Source: Bacillus haynesii (GTDB taxonomy: Bacteria; Bacillota; Bacilli; Bacillales; Bacillaceae). Taken from it: a stretch of 64,000 nt of DNA. The stretch lies in contig NZ_MRBL01000017.1 in assembly GCF_001969855.1 (NCBI RefSeq), positions 62,001 through 126,000 of the forward strand. Reading direction: 5' to 3'. How positions within the stretch are numbered: the first letter of the stretch is position 1; the number at the start of each line of letters is the position of its first letter. A program made the position numbers and the translations under genes. A model generated the notes under the pieces. That model searched no databases and had not been told where the DNA came from. It saw only the letters and a list, made by a program, of their open reading frames with translations. Shown one piece after another: positions 34,188 through 43,493 of the stretch.

Positions 34188-35252
34188 ATGTTGTCGATAT
34201 ATGTGAAAAGAGGGCTGTTGGCACTTGCGCTGTTCAGTCTCCTCGCAGCTGTTGCCGGGTGCTCATTCAATTCTGCCGAAAAAAGCGCCGATCGGGAGAA
34301 AAAGGTAAAGCTGATTGCCGACTCCGACAAATTGTACGTCGGTTTTGCTATCGATACGCTGAAGGAAGAGCGCTGGTACAAAGATAAAGAGGCGTTCGAG
34401 AAAGAAGTCAAAAACCTCGGCGGGGAAGTCAAGACGCTTGCCGCTAACGGAAATAAAGAAGTTCAGATTCAGCAGGCCGAGCTCTTGATCAGTGAAGGCG
34501 TCGACGTGCTTGTCGTTGTACCGGCAGATGCGGATGCCGCGGCGGAAATCGTGAAAAAGGCGCACAGCGCCGGTGTAAAAGTGATTTCGTATGACCGGCT
34601 GATCCGAAACGCGGATGTTGATTATTACGTTTCATTTGATAACGAAAAGGTCGGGGAATTGCAGGCGGAAGCGATCGTAAAAAAAGCGAAGCAAGGGAAC
34701 TTCGTATATATCGGCGGGTCGTCTCTTGACAACAATGCGGTCTTATTCCGGAACGGCGCAATGAAAGTGCTCGAACCGTTGAAACAGCAGGGGAAAGTCA
34801 AGGTCGTGCTTGACGAATATACGAAAGACTGGCTTCCTGAAGAAGCGAAAAAGAACATGAAAAAAGCATTGAACAAGACGAAAGATATCGACGCCGTCAT
34901 CGCCGCTAATGACGGTACGGCGGGCGGGGTGATCGAGGCGCTGCAAGAGGCGGGCCTGGCTGGAAAAATTCCGGTGTCCGGACAGGACGCGGAACTTCAA
35001 GGCGTCCAACGAATTGTGAACGGTACGCAGACGATGACCGTTTATAAACCGATTCACACGCTCGCCAAAAAAGGCGCTGAAATGGCTGTTCAAGCGGCAA
35101 AAGGCGAAGCGATTCAAACCGATACAACCGTAGAAAACGGCAAAGCCAAAGTACCGGCAATTTTACTTGAGCCGTATGCTGTTACAAAAGGCAATATCAA
35201 TGAGACTGTGATCAAAGACGGCCATCTGTCCAAAAAAGATATTGATAAATAA
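34188..35252 (+). CDS. Sugar ABC-type substrate-binding lipoprotein (XylF/RbsB family), orphan
   Basis: 354 residues from ATG 34188 (GGGGGG 6 bases upstream); ATG 34161 overlaps the receptor stop. The signal peptide ends in the lipobox VAGC (Cys about 25). The periplasmic-binding type 1 fold is clear: YVGFAIDTLKEERWYKDKEA, VDVLVVVPADADAAAEIVKK, VISYDRLIRNADVDYYVSFD, IDAVIAANDGTAGGVIEAL and PVSGQDAELQGVQRIVNGTQ match D-xylose-binding proteins. No ATPase or permease gene is adjacent. The coupling to a chemoreceptor suggests a sensing role, though another ABC transporter may use it. Confidence 0.85.
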   Translation: MLSIYVKRGLLALALFSLLAAVAGCSFNSAEKSADREKKVKLIADSDKLYVGFAIDTLKEERWYKDKEAFEKEVKNLGGEVKTLAANGNKEVQIQQAELLISEGVDVLVVVPADADAAAEIVKKAHSAGVKVISYDRLIRNADVDYYVSFDNEKVGELQAEAIVKKAKQGNFVYIGGSSLDNNAVLFRNGAMKVLEPLKQQGKVKVVLDEYTKDWLPEEAKKNMKKALNKTKDIDAVIAANDGTAGGVIEALQEAGLAGKIPVSGQDAELQGVQRIVNGTQTMTVYKPIHTLAKKGAEMAVQAAKGEAIQTDTTVENGKAKVPAILLEPYAVTKGNINETVIKDGHLSKKDIDK

Positions 35253-35260
35253 AACGAAGT

Positions 35261-35292
35261 CAGCCATCCGCTAGAGGATGGCTGGCTTTGTT
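35261..35292. terminator. Bidirectional terminator
   Basis: CAGCCATCC/GGATGGCTG hairpin between convergent genes, with T or A runs on both sides. Confidence 0.8.
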
Positions 35293-36059
35293 TAAATTTC
35301 CACTTTCACATCGGCGCTTTTCTTCAGTTTTTCGACCTGCTGTCCGAGTTTTTCCTGTCTTTTTTGCTGTTTGAGCATGTCTTGGATTTGCTTCTTAACA
35401 TCGTCAAACGCAGGTGTGTTTTTCTGTCCGCTGTCTTTTTGCTGCGTGGCAAATTGATCATAGTAGTCTTTGATTTCTTTGTCTGTGACCTGATCTGTCG
35501 GCAGTTCTTTGTCAATATATTTTTCCGTTTTGATGCTGTCGGCAATGTCGCTTTTCAGCGTGTTCATGTTTAAACCTGCTTTTTTGACCGCTTCCTCAAA
35601 ATCTTGATCGTTTTTATACTGCTTTTTGCTTTCGTCCAGCTGTTTTTCAATTTCTTTCTCAGATGCTTTGTAGCCTTTTTTGTCCGCTTCCTGGGTAATT
35701 AAAGCCTGTCCGATCAGGCTGTCGATCGCCTGCTTTTTGATTTGCTGTGCCGCATCTTTTGAAGTCGGATCCTGTCCTGTCTGCTGGTACTGCATTTGGG
35801 CGGTCGATAATACGCTGTTATAGTCCTTGCCTGTGATCTTTTCATCGTTTACGACAGCCACGGTTTTTGTTTCATCCACTTTTTGCTGATCAAGCTTTTT
35901 CTGCATGGCTTTCATTTGCTTTTCTTGATCCTGCTGCCCGCTTTGGGCTGTTTTCGCTTGATCGTTTGTCTGGGATTGCTGATCATCATGATTTGAAGAG
36001 CAGGCGCCCAACACGACAGCCAATAATCCGATCATGAGAGATGATATGCCTTTTTTCAT
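35292..36059 (-). CDS. SurA-N/PrsA-like lipoprotein without PPIase domain
   Basis: 255 residues, ATG 36059. The signal peptide ends with lipobox LGAC (Cys20), followed by a long Gln/Asp/Lys-rich linker (about 22-62). The SurA N-terminal chaperone domain follows (VAVVNDEKITGKDYNSVLST, IDSLIGQALITQEADKKGYK, EKEIEKQLDESKKQY) and a final helix. PrsA has a rotamase domain between the helical parts; here it is absent. It is a membrane-anchored extracellular chaperone-like protein. Its RBS is AAAGGAGATAT. Confidence 0.8.
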   Translation of the reverse strand: MKKGISSLMIGLLAVVLGACSSNHDDQQSQTNDQAKTAQSGQQDQEKQMKAMQKKLDQQKVDETKTVAVVNDEKITGKDYNSVLSTAQMQYQQTGQDPTSKDAAQQIKKQAIDSLIGQALITQEADKKGYKASEKEIEKQLDESKKQYKNDQDFEEAVKKAGLNMNTLKSDIADSIKTEKYIDKELPTDQVTDKEIKDYYDQFATQQKDSGQKNTPAFDDVKKQIQDMLKQQKRQEKLGQQVEKLKKSADVKVEI

Positions 36060-36213
36060 AATATATCTCCTTTCTTCAAACAGAAGTGAATCTTAAAATG
36101 ACCTTTAGTGGGCATTCTAAACGATCGTCTCTGAAAAAGAAACCATTTGGAATCAATTTTCCAAAATGTAATCGAATTGAAAGGAGATCGTAATGTGATC
36201 GCCGATTTCCGGT

Positions 36214-36993
36214 TTACTTGATATGCTTCGGATCAAAGCCGTAGACTGCGAAGTCCTTTGCAAAAATGTCCTGCACCAATTCCTTTGTTTCGTCATTGTA
36301 AAAGCTCTCAAAAGTCGGTAACACCCAGTCGAAGGATGACATGGTCAAAACGGTGTCCGCGAACTTTCCTTTTTTAAGCATAGTATCGGAGAGATGGTGC
36401 GGTGATTTTGACAGTTGTGATACCGGAGATTTTAATAATTTGTATTTGTTTTCCATCTCTCTGATTTGCGCGTTGAATTGCTCGAGGTAAATATAATTGG
36501 TGACAAACTCTTCTTCCCCCTCGATATACTGCGGACCAAGGTGACGGTCAATGGCATTGATATCCGGCCCGAGATCTTTTAAATGATGCAAGAATTGCGT
36601 GAAAGACAGCCCTGTGTTCATATCACTGTTGAACAGACAGATGAAATTCGGGGAGCAAATCGCCGCCAGAAAGGAACTGACTGCTCTCCGGAAAGGGTTG
36701 CGTACAAGCTTGTAAGTGTCCTTTTTCCCCTCTCTTAAATCTGCCAGAAGATCCTTCACATAATTCGGCTGTTGCGTATAGATCGTATTTCTGTAGTGAT
36801 GAACTTCCCCGGCGCATCTTCGGCCAACATCCTCAAGCAGCCCGTTTTGGAAAAAGAACCAGCGATTCAGCGTCGTGCAGCCGCTTTTCGGAATCCAGAA
36901 CAGAATGATCGGAAAATCTTTGGCAAAAAGAGGGGTATAAAGGTAGATCAAGTGATTCAGTCTCTCATCTTCAAACATACAGAACACATCCAC
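36214..36993 (-). CDS. Sulfotransferase-family protein (Sulfotransfer_2 type)
   Basis: 259 residues. IPKSGCTTLNRWF (34-46) is the 5'-phosphosulfate-binding loop of PAPS-dependent sulfotransferases, and VRNPFRRAVSSFLA (97-110) the 3'-phosphate-binding motif (RxPxxRxxS). The spacing fits carbohydrate sulfotransferases. Family members transfer sulfate from PAPS to a sugar or polymer; this activity is not expected in most Bacillus species. ATG 36993 or ATG 36978 could be the start, and neither has a strong RBS. The gene is monocistronic and divergent from the Vgb-like gene. Confidence 0.75.
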   Translation of the reverse strand: MDVFCMFEDERLNHLIYLYTPLFAKDFPIILFWIPKSGCTTLNRWFFFQNGLLEDVGRRCAGEVHHYRNTIYTQQPNYVKDLLADLREGKKDTYKLVRNPFRRAVSSFLAAICSPNFICLFNSDMNTGLSFTQFLHHLKDLGPDINAIDRHLGPQYIEGEEEFVTNYIYLEQFNAQIREMENKYKLLKSPVSQLSKSPHHLSDTMLKKGKFADTVLTMSSFDWVLPTFESFYNDETKELVQDIFAKDFAVYGFDPKHIK

Positions 36994-37316
36994 TTCTTTC
37001 TTGTTTTTGGGCCCGCCTCAGACAGCGGTTGCCTTTATACACAAAGTATGTCGCCTGTAATGATTTGATAGGGCGATAATATGAAAATATTTTAAAATGA
37101 TAAGACTGGCAGATGAATCCTCATTAAACCATATATAGAAAAATAAGTTATCCTTTAAAACCATCTTATGATACTAGAGCAGGCCTGTACAGATCATATT
37201 GATGGAATTTTCTGTTTCACTGCATGCTCGCCTGAGGTAACATGAAATTGAGAAACGCTTGGGAGTATTCTGAAAGATCAGATGCTCAAGAAAATGGAAT
37301 AAAGGGAGGATCACCC
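36994..37316. other. Intergenic region between divergent genes
   Basis: AT-rich, probably holding both promoters (for example TTATCC...TTATGATACT near 37148-37175 on plus). No further gene is supported. A longer frame from 37242 into the Vgb-like gene is unlikely to be translated, because the strong RBS is at 37303. Confidence 0.4.
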
Positions 37317-38198
37317 ATGCAGATTCGCATGACTGAATATCAGGTTCCCGACCCAGAATCGGGTCCGTACGGGATCGCCGTATGTGCAAACGGGCGCATT
37401 TGGTTTACTGAACAAAAGGGGAACCGGATCGGTATGCTCACAGAGTCCGGGGATATCACCGAATATACGATTCCGACGGAGAGCGCAGGTCCCTCGATTA
37501 TTACTTCCGGGATTGGCGGTGAGCTATGGTTTACAGAGTATAAAGCGGGGAAAATCGGCAAAATTACGTCTCAAGGGAAAATAACCGAGTATGCTCTTCC
37601 CACGGGTACTGCCCCGTTTGGGATCGCTGAAGGCTGTGACAATGCCATGTGGTATACGGATATGGCCGGACATCAAATCGGCAGGCTGTCATCTTCAGGC
37701 GAAATAACAGAATATAAACTGCCCAAACCCGGAGCCTTCCCGTCATTTATTACAAGGGGAGCAGACGGTGCCCTCTGGTTTACACAAAATCAAAGCGACT
37801 CCATCGGGCGAATAACGGCAGATGGAGACATCAGCGAGTATCCGCTCCCTCGAGTACAATCAGGCCCGGTCGGGATCACTGCCGGCCCGGACGGAGCTTT
37901 GTGGTTTACAGAAATAAACGGAAATCAAATTGGGAGAATTACGGTCTCAGGAGAGATCAGCGAATACCCGCTTCCGACAGCCAATGCACGTCCGCACGCG
38001 ATTGCCGCCGGCGATGACGGAGCCCTGTGGTTTACGGAATGGGGTGCGGGTCAAATCGGCCGCATTACAGTCGACGGGGATATTACGGAATATCCAATCC
38101 CGACAGCAGATTCTGAACCGCACGGGATAGCGGCCGGACCAGCCCATTCGATCTGGTTTGCAGAAGAGTGCGGCCGTATTGGAAAAATCTCTATCTGA
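37317..38198 (+). CDS. Virginiamycin B (streptogramin B) lyase, Vgb family
   Basis: 293 residues from ATG 37317, 7 bp after AAGGGAGGATC. The chain is a seven-bladed beta-propeller built of about 42-residue repeats with the pattern GP.GI..G.DGALWFTE...IGRI...G.I.EYPLP. Residues equivalent to the S. aureus Vgb active site as I recall it are present: Tyr18, His227, His269 and Glu283 (Vgb Tyr18, His228, His270, Glu284). Vgb opens the streptogramin B ring by Mg2+-dependent elimination at the ester bond. Conservation of the site supports real antibiotic-inactivating activity. Confidence 0.85.
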   Translation: MQIRMTEYQVPDPESGPYGIAVCANGRIWFTEQKGNRIGMLTESGDITEYTIPTESAGPSIITSGIGGELWFTEYKAGKIGKITSQGKITEYALPTGTAPFGIAEGCDNAMWYTDMAGHQIGRLSSSGEITEYKLPKPGAFPSFITRGADGALWFTQNQSDSIGRITADGDISEYPLPRVQSGPVGITAGPDGALWFTEINGNQIGRITVSGEISEYPLPTANARPHAIAAGDDGALWFTEWGAGQIGRITVDGDITEYPIPTADSEPHGIAAGPAHSIWFAEECGRIGKISI

Positions 38199-38205
38199 AA
38201 TTAAA

Positions 38206-38232
38206 AAACGTCCAGCAGCCTGGACGTTTTCT
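38206..38232. terminator. Bidirectional terminator
   Basis: AACGTCCAG/CTGGACGTT hairpin with TTTT, between convergent genes. Confidence 0.8.
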
Positions 38233-38239
38233 TTATATG

Positions 38240-38620
38240 TTATTCCGTTCTTGTTTCCATTCTGCGGTTGGGCGAGCCAAGGCCTTTATTCATCAAGTAA
38301 AAATGGAAAATGTATTCACCGATCGCCATAGCGACTGCTGCAAAAAACGCGGCCAATGCAGCGGTGTTTGCAGCCGTTCCCATCGCAAGAGCCATCAGCC
38401 AAACGAGAAGAAAAGCGACGCCTAAATCGGCTAAAGTGGCCGTGATGTTATTGGTCTTCGGCAGAATAAACAAATCACCCAGCAAATAGGATACTGCACC
38501 AAGAACAATCGTGATGAAAAGGGTGTTTTCAAAACTGAAACTAAACCCGAGCCCGAGAACAAGGTACAGAATCACAATCGTCATGATGCCTTTGATGGCA
38601 AGGGCTTTCACATGTTCCAT
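38240..38620 (-). CDS. DUF2512-family membrane protein (YndM-like)
   Basis: 126 residues from ATG 38620 behind AAAGGAGCG. Four hydrophobic helices, with the conserved [20 protein letters not shown] segment typical of the Bacillus DUF2512/YndM family. The C-terminal tail is charged. Function is unknown. It is 26 bp upstream of the permease stop but in its own transcription context; the mmuM-mmuP operon may read into it. Confidence 0.75.
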   Translation of the reverse strand: MEHVKALAIKGIMTIVILYLVLGLGFSFSFENTLFITIVLGAVSYLLGDLFILPKTNNITATLADLGVAFLLVWLMALAMGTAANTAALAAFFAAVAMAIGEYIFHFYLMNKGLGSPNRRMETRTE

Positions 38621-38646
38621 AACCAATCGCTCCTTTATACGAGATT

Positions 38647-40104
38647 TTAGTTTTTCTTTTCCTCGTATTCAGAAAACGAAACATGCAAACTTGCATTTTT
38701 AATCGGCTCAGACGGATTCTTGCTATTTTTTCGGTTTCTTGCATAGTAGATGATATAGCATATCGCCATAAATGGCACGCCGCAAAAAAGGGCGATCCTT
38801 TGGTTCGGATCAAAGGCAATGCCGATGCAGGATGCCAGACATAATAGAAAAGCGGCAATCGGTACAGCCGGATAAAACGGTGTCCGGTATTTTAAGTCGT
38901 CTGCGGTGTTTCCTTCAGCCAAAAAGCGTCTGCGGAACATAAACTGTGAGGCTGCAATGCTCATCCAGACGGCAACAACGGCAAAGCCTGAAATCGACAC
39001 AAGAACGATATAGACGAAATCAGGCGCAAAAACGCCGGAGAGCAGCGACAGAATGCCGCCGATCATACTGAAAATCAACGCGTTTAACGGGATTCCCCGT
39101 GAAGTCAACTTTTGAAAAACGGGGTGCAAAGTTTTTTCTTTTGACAGTGACCAGAGCATTCGGGAGCATGCATACAAGCCTGAGTTGGCCGCGGAAAGCA
39201 GAGCCGTCAGAATCACAAAATTCATGATGTCGGCCGCATATGGAACACCGATGCGGTCAAAGACGACGACGAACGGACTTTTGATCACACCGGCTTCTTT
39301 GACCGGAATGAGGCATGAAAGCACGAAAATTGTTCCAATGAAGAAAAGCACCAGTCTCCAGAGTGTTGTCTTGATCGCTTTTGGAATGTTCTTTTCCGGT
39401 TCGGCACTTTCTCCGGCGGCAATCCCGATCAGCTCCGTACCCGAAAACGCAAAATTCACGGAGAGCATCGCCATAAAAATTGGAAGGAAGCCGTTCGGAA
39501 AGAGTCCGCCTTCTCCTGCAAAATTTGAAAGAAGCGGTGCAGAGTCTGCATTTTGTATCGGGATGATGCCGAATATCGCCGCTCCTCCTAAAATAATAAA
39601 CAATATAATGGCAAGCACTTTAATGCTCGAAAACCAAAATTCGGATTCGGCGAAAAATCTCACTGAGACAGCATTGAACACGAAAATTAGTGCAGCGAAA
39701 ACCGCGCTCCACAGCCAGACCGAAGTATCGGGGAACCAGCGCTGCATTAATAACCCGGCAGCGGTAAATTCCGAACCGAGCGCGACAGCCCAGGTCAGCC
39801 AGTAAAGCCAGGCGACGGTGAACCCGGTTCCCGGCCCGATGAATTTGGCGGCGTACATATGAAACGATCCGGTGACAGGCATGGCGACCGATAATTCGCC
39901 GAGGCAGAGCATGACAAGGTAGACGATCAGAGCCCCGACTAAGTAGGCTAAAATCGTTCCGGCAGGACCCGCCTGTGAGATCGTATAACCTGAACTTAAG
40001 AAAAGGCCCGTGCCGATAACGCCTCCTAAGGAGAGCATGATAAGGTGTCTTGTTTGCATTTTTCTTTGAAAGTTCTGACGATTGTTGTTTGACTGTTCCA
40101 TCAT
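38647..40104 (-). CDS. mmuP: S-methylmethionine/amino acid permease (APC family)
   Basis: 485 residues, 12 hydrophobic helices. It opens [15 protein letters not shown] [20 protein letters not shown] (about 18-37), the APC signature, followed by [26 protein letters not shown] abuts ATG 40104, which overlaps the mmuM stop. The pairing with a homocysteine methyltransferase is that of E. coli mmuPM and B. subtilis ybgF-ybgG. It probably imports S-methylmethionine (or a related amino acid) as methyl donor for methionine synthesis. Specificity is inferred from context. Confidence 0.8.
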   Translation of the reverse strand: MMEQSNNNRQNFQRKMQTRHLIMLSLGGVIGTGLFLSSGYTISQAGPAGTILAYLVGALIVYLVMLCLGELSVAMPVTGSFHMYAAKFIGPGTGFTVAWLYWLTWAVALGSEFTAAGLLMQRWFPDTSVWLWSAVFAALIFVFNAVSVRFFAESEFWFSSIKVLAIILFIILGGAAIFGIIPIQNADSAPLLSNFAGEGGLFPNGFLPIFMAMLSVNFAFSGTELIGIAAGESAEPEKNIPKAIKTTLWRLVLFFIGTIFVLSCLIPVKEAGVIKSPFVVVFDRIGVPYAADIMNFVILTALLSAANSGLYACSRMLWSLSKEKTLHPVFQKLTSRGIPLNALIFSMIGGILSLLSGVFAPDFVYIVLVSISGFAVVAVWMSIAASQFMFRRRFLAEGNTADDLKYRTPFYPAVPIAAFLLCLASCIGIAFDPNQRIALFCGVPFMAICYIIYYARNRKNSKNPSEPIKNASLHVSFSEYEEKKN

Positions 40105-41048
40105 ACCTCCAGCTTTCTCGCCCAGTCGGCGACGGCTTTTATGTCTTCAGGCGTTGTTCTGCAGCAGCCGCCGATCAGCTGTGCTCCCTGGTTATACCAG
40201 TTGCGGGCACTTTCTCCGAAAGAAGCTTGGCATGCCGCGCCATGCCATGTTTTCGTCTCCGGATCATACTGTTCACCGGAATTTGGATAGACGATAATCG
40301 GTTTAGCTGTATGCTTTTTAATGTCACTGATGAGCGAAGAGACATGCTCCAGCCGCGTACAGTTTACGCCTACTGCCGCAACCTGGTCATGCTGGTCGAG
40401 CCATTTCGCGCATTCACCGGCTTTCGTACCGTCGCTGATATGGCGTCCGTCTTTAGCGCTGAAACTGATCCACGCATGTGTGTCCGGGAATTCTTTTAAT
40501 AAATGAATGATTGCTTTTGCTTCTGAAAGGCACGGTATTGTCTCACAGGCCAAAATATCGGCGCCTGCATTGATTAAAGCGCCCATTCGCTGCCTGTGAA
40601 AATCGGCCAATTCATCTTCTGTGACGCCATAGTCTCCCCGATATTCGGAACCATCCGCTAAAAAAGCGCCGTAAGGGCCTATTGAAGCGGCTACAAACGG
40701 TTTAGGCCGGCTTTCGCGGTTTTCCGGAGCCGCCCAAAACTCATCGCGTGCTTCTGCAGCAAGACGGACAGACTCCCGGATGAGGTGGAGCGCTTCTTGT
40801 TCACTGAGGCCGCGTTTTGTGAAACCCTCAACCGTCGACTGATAGCTGGCTGTAATCGCGCAATCGGCGCCCGCACGGAAATAATCCAGATGAACTTGTT
40901 TGATAAGCTCGGGGTTTTCGATGAGCACTTTCGCAGACCACAGGCTGTCGTTCAGATCACAGCCGTACCGTTCAAGCTCGGTGGCCATCGCGCCGTCAAG
41001 TATTACCATAGGAAATTGTTGTAAAGAAGATCGAATTGGATTTGTCAT
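40101..41048 (-). CDS. mmuM: Homocysteine S-methyltransferase
   Basis: 315 residues. [20 protein letters not shown] is the family start, and the zinc-binding cysteines are in place: Cys230 (VGVNCT) and Cys295-Cys296 (IGGCCRTTP). It transfers a methyl group from S-methylmethionine (or SAM) to homocysteine, giving methionine. ATG 41048 is preceded by an in-frame TAG and lacks a clear RBS, which is odd for an otherwise intact gene. It is translationally coupled to the permease gene downstream. Confidence 0.88.
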   Translation of the reverse strand: MTNPIRSSLQQFPMVILDGAMATELERYGCDLNDSLWSAKVLIENPELIKQVHLDYFRAGADCAITASYQSTVEGFTKRGLSEQEALHLIRESVRLAAEARDEFWAAPENRESRPKPFVAASIGPYGAFLADGSEYRGDYGVTEDELADFHRQRMGALINAGADILACETIPCLSEAKAIIHLLKEFPDTHAWISFSAKDGRHISDGTKAGECAKWLDQHDQVAAVGVNCTRLEHVSSLISDIKKHTAKPIIVYPNSGEQYDPETKTWHGAACQASFGESARNWYNQGAQLIGGCCRTTPEDIKAVADWARKLEV

Positions 41049-41243
41049 CTAATTGTTGAGGCTCTGTCGTTCGAGGCCCCGGCTCCTTTTTTTAGAGTTT
41101 TTAAAAATATATGAAAAATAGTTTAAAAGAATCGGGCAGCTTTTGTCAATCTATCAAAAATCATTTTTGTCGTTTTCTATTTAGGGTAAAACCGTCCGCC
41201 GCCGCATATTTTTTTAAAAAAACAGATAAGGGGTAGCGGATCG

Positions 41244-41984
41244 ATGAAAAAACTGATTATCAATGCTGATGATTTTGGATATTCAAGAGGCGTGAACTAC
41301 GGAATTATTGATGCCTATAAGCTCGGGATTTTAACATCAGCGACGTTCATGGCGAACATGCCGGGCGCAGGTCATGCGGCCCGGCTGGCTCGCGAATCGC
41401 CCGGACTCGGGATCGGCGTACATTTGGTGCTGACCTGCGGAAGGCCGCTTTTGTCTGATCACCGGACGATCGTCGATGCAAAGGGGAATTTTCGCAATCT
41501 CGCTTTTTATCAAGGTGCTTTTACGATAGATGCTGATGAAGTATACCGCGAGTGGAAAGCGCAGATTGAAACAAGCGTCAACATGGGTTTGGAACCCGAT
41601 CATTTGGACAGCCACCATCACATCAACGCTTATCCGGGAATCTCTAACGTATTTTTGACGCTCGCCAAAGAGTATCGCCTGCCTGTCAGACGTAATATGG
41701 AGAGCGCCATAATAACGGAAAAAGGAGTGAAAACGACAGACTCTTTTTCACCTGTCCTCGAAGCGGCTTTAAAGGATGAAGAAGCCGTCTCTGAACTGTT
41801 TGAAGAACATGATACCGTGGAGGTCATGACCCACCCGGCATACCTCGATAAGGAGCTTTTGACGAACTCTTCATATACCTATCCGAGAGTCGATGAACTT
41901 GAATGTTTAACCGATCCGGACGTTGTCATCCGCTTGAACAAACTTACGGATGTCCAGCTCGTATCATTTAGGAATTTGACATAA
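41244..41984 (+). CDS. Carbohydrate deacetylase, ChbG/YdjC family
   Basis: 246 residues, ATG 41244 behind AAGGGG. LIINADDFGYSRGVNYGII (Asp10-Asp11 metal/catalytic), GIGVHLVLTCGRPL (His about 59) and LDSHHHINAYPGI (His-His-His about 122-126) are the metal ligands of ChbG, which removes the acetyl group of N,N'-diacetylchitobiose or its 6-phosphate. It is 13 bp upstream of a glucose/GlcNAc-type PTS permease, so it probably deacetylates the sugar phosphate that this permease brings in. Confidence 0.85.
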   Translation: MKKLIINADDFGYSRGVNYGIIDAYKLGILTSATFMANMPGAGHAARLARESPGLGIGVHLVLTCGRPLLSDHRTIVDAKGNFRNLAFYQGAFTIDADEVYREWKAQIETSVNMGLEPDHLDSHHHINAYPGISNVFLTLAKEYRLPVRRNMESAIITEKGVKTTDSFSPVLEAALKDEEAVSELFEEHDTVEVMTHPAYLDKELLTNSSYTYPRVDELECLTDPDVVIRLNKLTDVQLVSFRNLT

Positions 41985-41997
41985 GGAGAATGCCGGA

Positions 41998-43371
41998 ATG
42001 AAACATACTCTTCAGCTGCTGGGAAAGTCTTTGCTGATTCCGATTACCGTTCTTCCGATCGCCGGCCTGCTGCTGCGGCTTTCTGCGGAAGATATGCTGG
42101 ATATACCGCTTTTTCAAGCGTCTGGCGTGATTTTGAACAATATGGATGTCCTGATCGCGATCGGCATCGCCATGGGTTTTGCCCGTTCAAAAGATAAAGG
42201 GATTCCTGCGCTGACAGGATATTTGGCGATAACCGTATTAAAAGAGGGACTCGGCATCTTGAATCCGGACCTTGATATGAGCGTCTTCGGCGGGGTGCTC
42301 GCCGGCTTGATGGCGGCTTTCATTTATAATCAATTCCAACATACAAAACTGCCAAGCATGTTTTCATTTTTTGGCGGAGAGAAGTTTCCAATTACAATGA
42401 TCGTATTGGTGACGATTCCGGTGGCAGGTTTTTTTTCGGTCGTCTGGCCTTATGCAGAGGCGGCGATCGACGCTTTTAGCCAGTCGCTTGTGGGTCTTGG
42501 CGCTTTCGGTGTTTTTGTGTTCGGATTTCTGAATCGGTTTTTGCTGCCGTTCGGACTTCACCATGTCATGAATACGTATATATATTTTGGGCTTGGGCGC
42601 TATGACACGGCATCCGGAGAAGCGGTGACAGGGGAAATTACACGGTTTTTGAATGGAGACCCGACAGCCGGCTACTTTCTCGGCGGATTTTTTATCACGA
42701 TGATGTTCGGCATTCCGGCGATCGCTTTGGCAATAGCGCATGCAGCCAGAACGAGAAAAAAGGAAACGAAAGCGCTCATGTCTTCCGGAGCAGCCACATC
42801 GCTGATCACCGGGATTACGGAACCGGTTGAATTCACGTTTTTATTTACTTCGCCTTTATTGTACTTTCTTCACTCGGTCTATACGGGACTTGCGGGAGCG
42901 GTGCTCTGTTTGCTGGGGATTCGTCACGGCTTCTCATGGGGTGCGGGCGCCATCGATTATTTGCTGAATCTTAATTTATCAGACGGCGGATTATTGATTA
43001 TACCGGTCGGCCTTGCCTTTTTCGCCCTCTATTATGTTACGTTTTACTTTGTGATTACAAAGCGAAACGTTCCGGTGATCGGAAGGGAACAGGAAACGCC
43101 TGAAGGAAACCGGCTGCATCAGTCTATGGCTGCAGGTATTCTTAAGCATATCGGCGGCCGTGAGAATGTCGTGACTTGTGAAAACTGTATAACCCGTTTG
43201 CGGCTGAAATTAAAAGACACGTCATTGGCGGATGAAGCACAATTAAAGCAATTAGGAGCGCACGGTGTGGTCAAAATTGACCGGCATCATATTCAGATTG
43301 TGATCGGAACGGATGCGGGGACTGTAAAAAAAGACTTGCAGAACTTGATCGACGAATCTGCGCCGGATTAA
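41998..43371 (+). CDS. PTS EIICB of the glucose/N-acetylglucosamine family
   Basis: 457 residues. A membrane EIIC domain (about 1-355; PITVLPIAGLLLRLS, FLNRFLLPFGLHHVMNTYIY, GITEPVEFTFLFTSPLLYFL) is followed by EIIB (about 380-457) with the phosphorylated Cys397 in ENCITRLRL. No EIIA domain is fused, so it must borrow one (for example EIIA-Glc). The sequence is closest in feel to NagP/GamP, and the adjacent deacetylase supports an amino-sugar or chitobiose substrate. RBS GGAGAATGCCGGA precedes ATG 41998. Confidence 0.85.
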   Translation: MKHTLQLLGKSLLIPITVLPIAGLLLRLSAEDMLDIPLFQASGVILNNMDVLIAIGIAMGFARSKDKGIPALTGYLAITVLKEGLGILNPDLDMSVFGGVLAGLMAAFIYNQFQHTKLPSMFSFFGGEKFPITMIVLVTIPVAGFFSVVWPYAEAAIDAFSQSLVGLGAFGVFVFGFLNRFLLPFGLHHVMNTYIYFGLGRYDTASGEAVTGEITRFLNGDPTAGYFLGGFFITMMFGIPAIALAIAHAARTRKKETKALMSSGAATSLITGITEPVEFTFLFTSPLLYFLHSVYTGLAGAVLCLLGIRHGFSWGAGAIDYLLNLNLSDGGLLIIPVGLAFFALYYVTFYFVITKRNVPVIGREQETPEGNRLHQSMAAGILKHIGGRENVVTCENCITRLRLKLKDTSLADEAQLKQLGAHGVVKIDRHHIQIVIGTDAGTVKKDLQNLIDESAPD

Positions 43372-43432
43372 AAACTGAAGCTGCTTTTGAAGAAAATTTG
43401 CGCAGCATCATGCGATTTTCGAACAAATAAGC

Positions 43433-43463
43433 TTGCACCTCCAGCAGCGTGAGGCTTTATGAT
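43433..43463 (+). promoter_or_regulatory. MerR-type promoter with 19-bp spacer
   Basis: TTGCAC (43433-43438), a 19-bp spacer and TATGAT (43458-43463). The spacer holds the dyad CCTC-CAGCAGCGT-GAGG. The overlong spacer with a central dyad is the hallmark of promoters untwisted by MerR proteins, so the gene downstream probably activates itself. Confidence 0.7.
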
Positions 43464-43493
43464 GGGTATGAATTGTCAATTGGAGGTGACCTT

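Noticed and set aside
39185..39805. 206-codon plus-strand frame inside mmuP
   Set aside because: Antisense shadow of a GC-biased membrane gene.
40050..40499. 149-codon plus-strand frame
   Set aside because: Lies wholly opposite mmuM/mmuP, which are certain; no RBS.
41049..41243. SAM riboswitch upstream of mmuM
   Set aside because: No S-box core (AGAG...GGAGGGA...GCAACC) is visible; only a plausible promoter.
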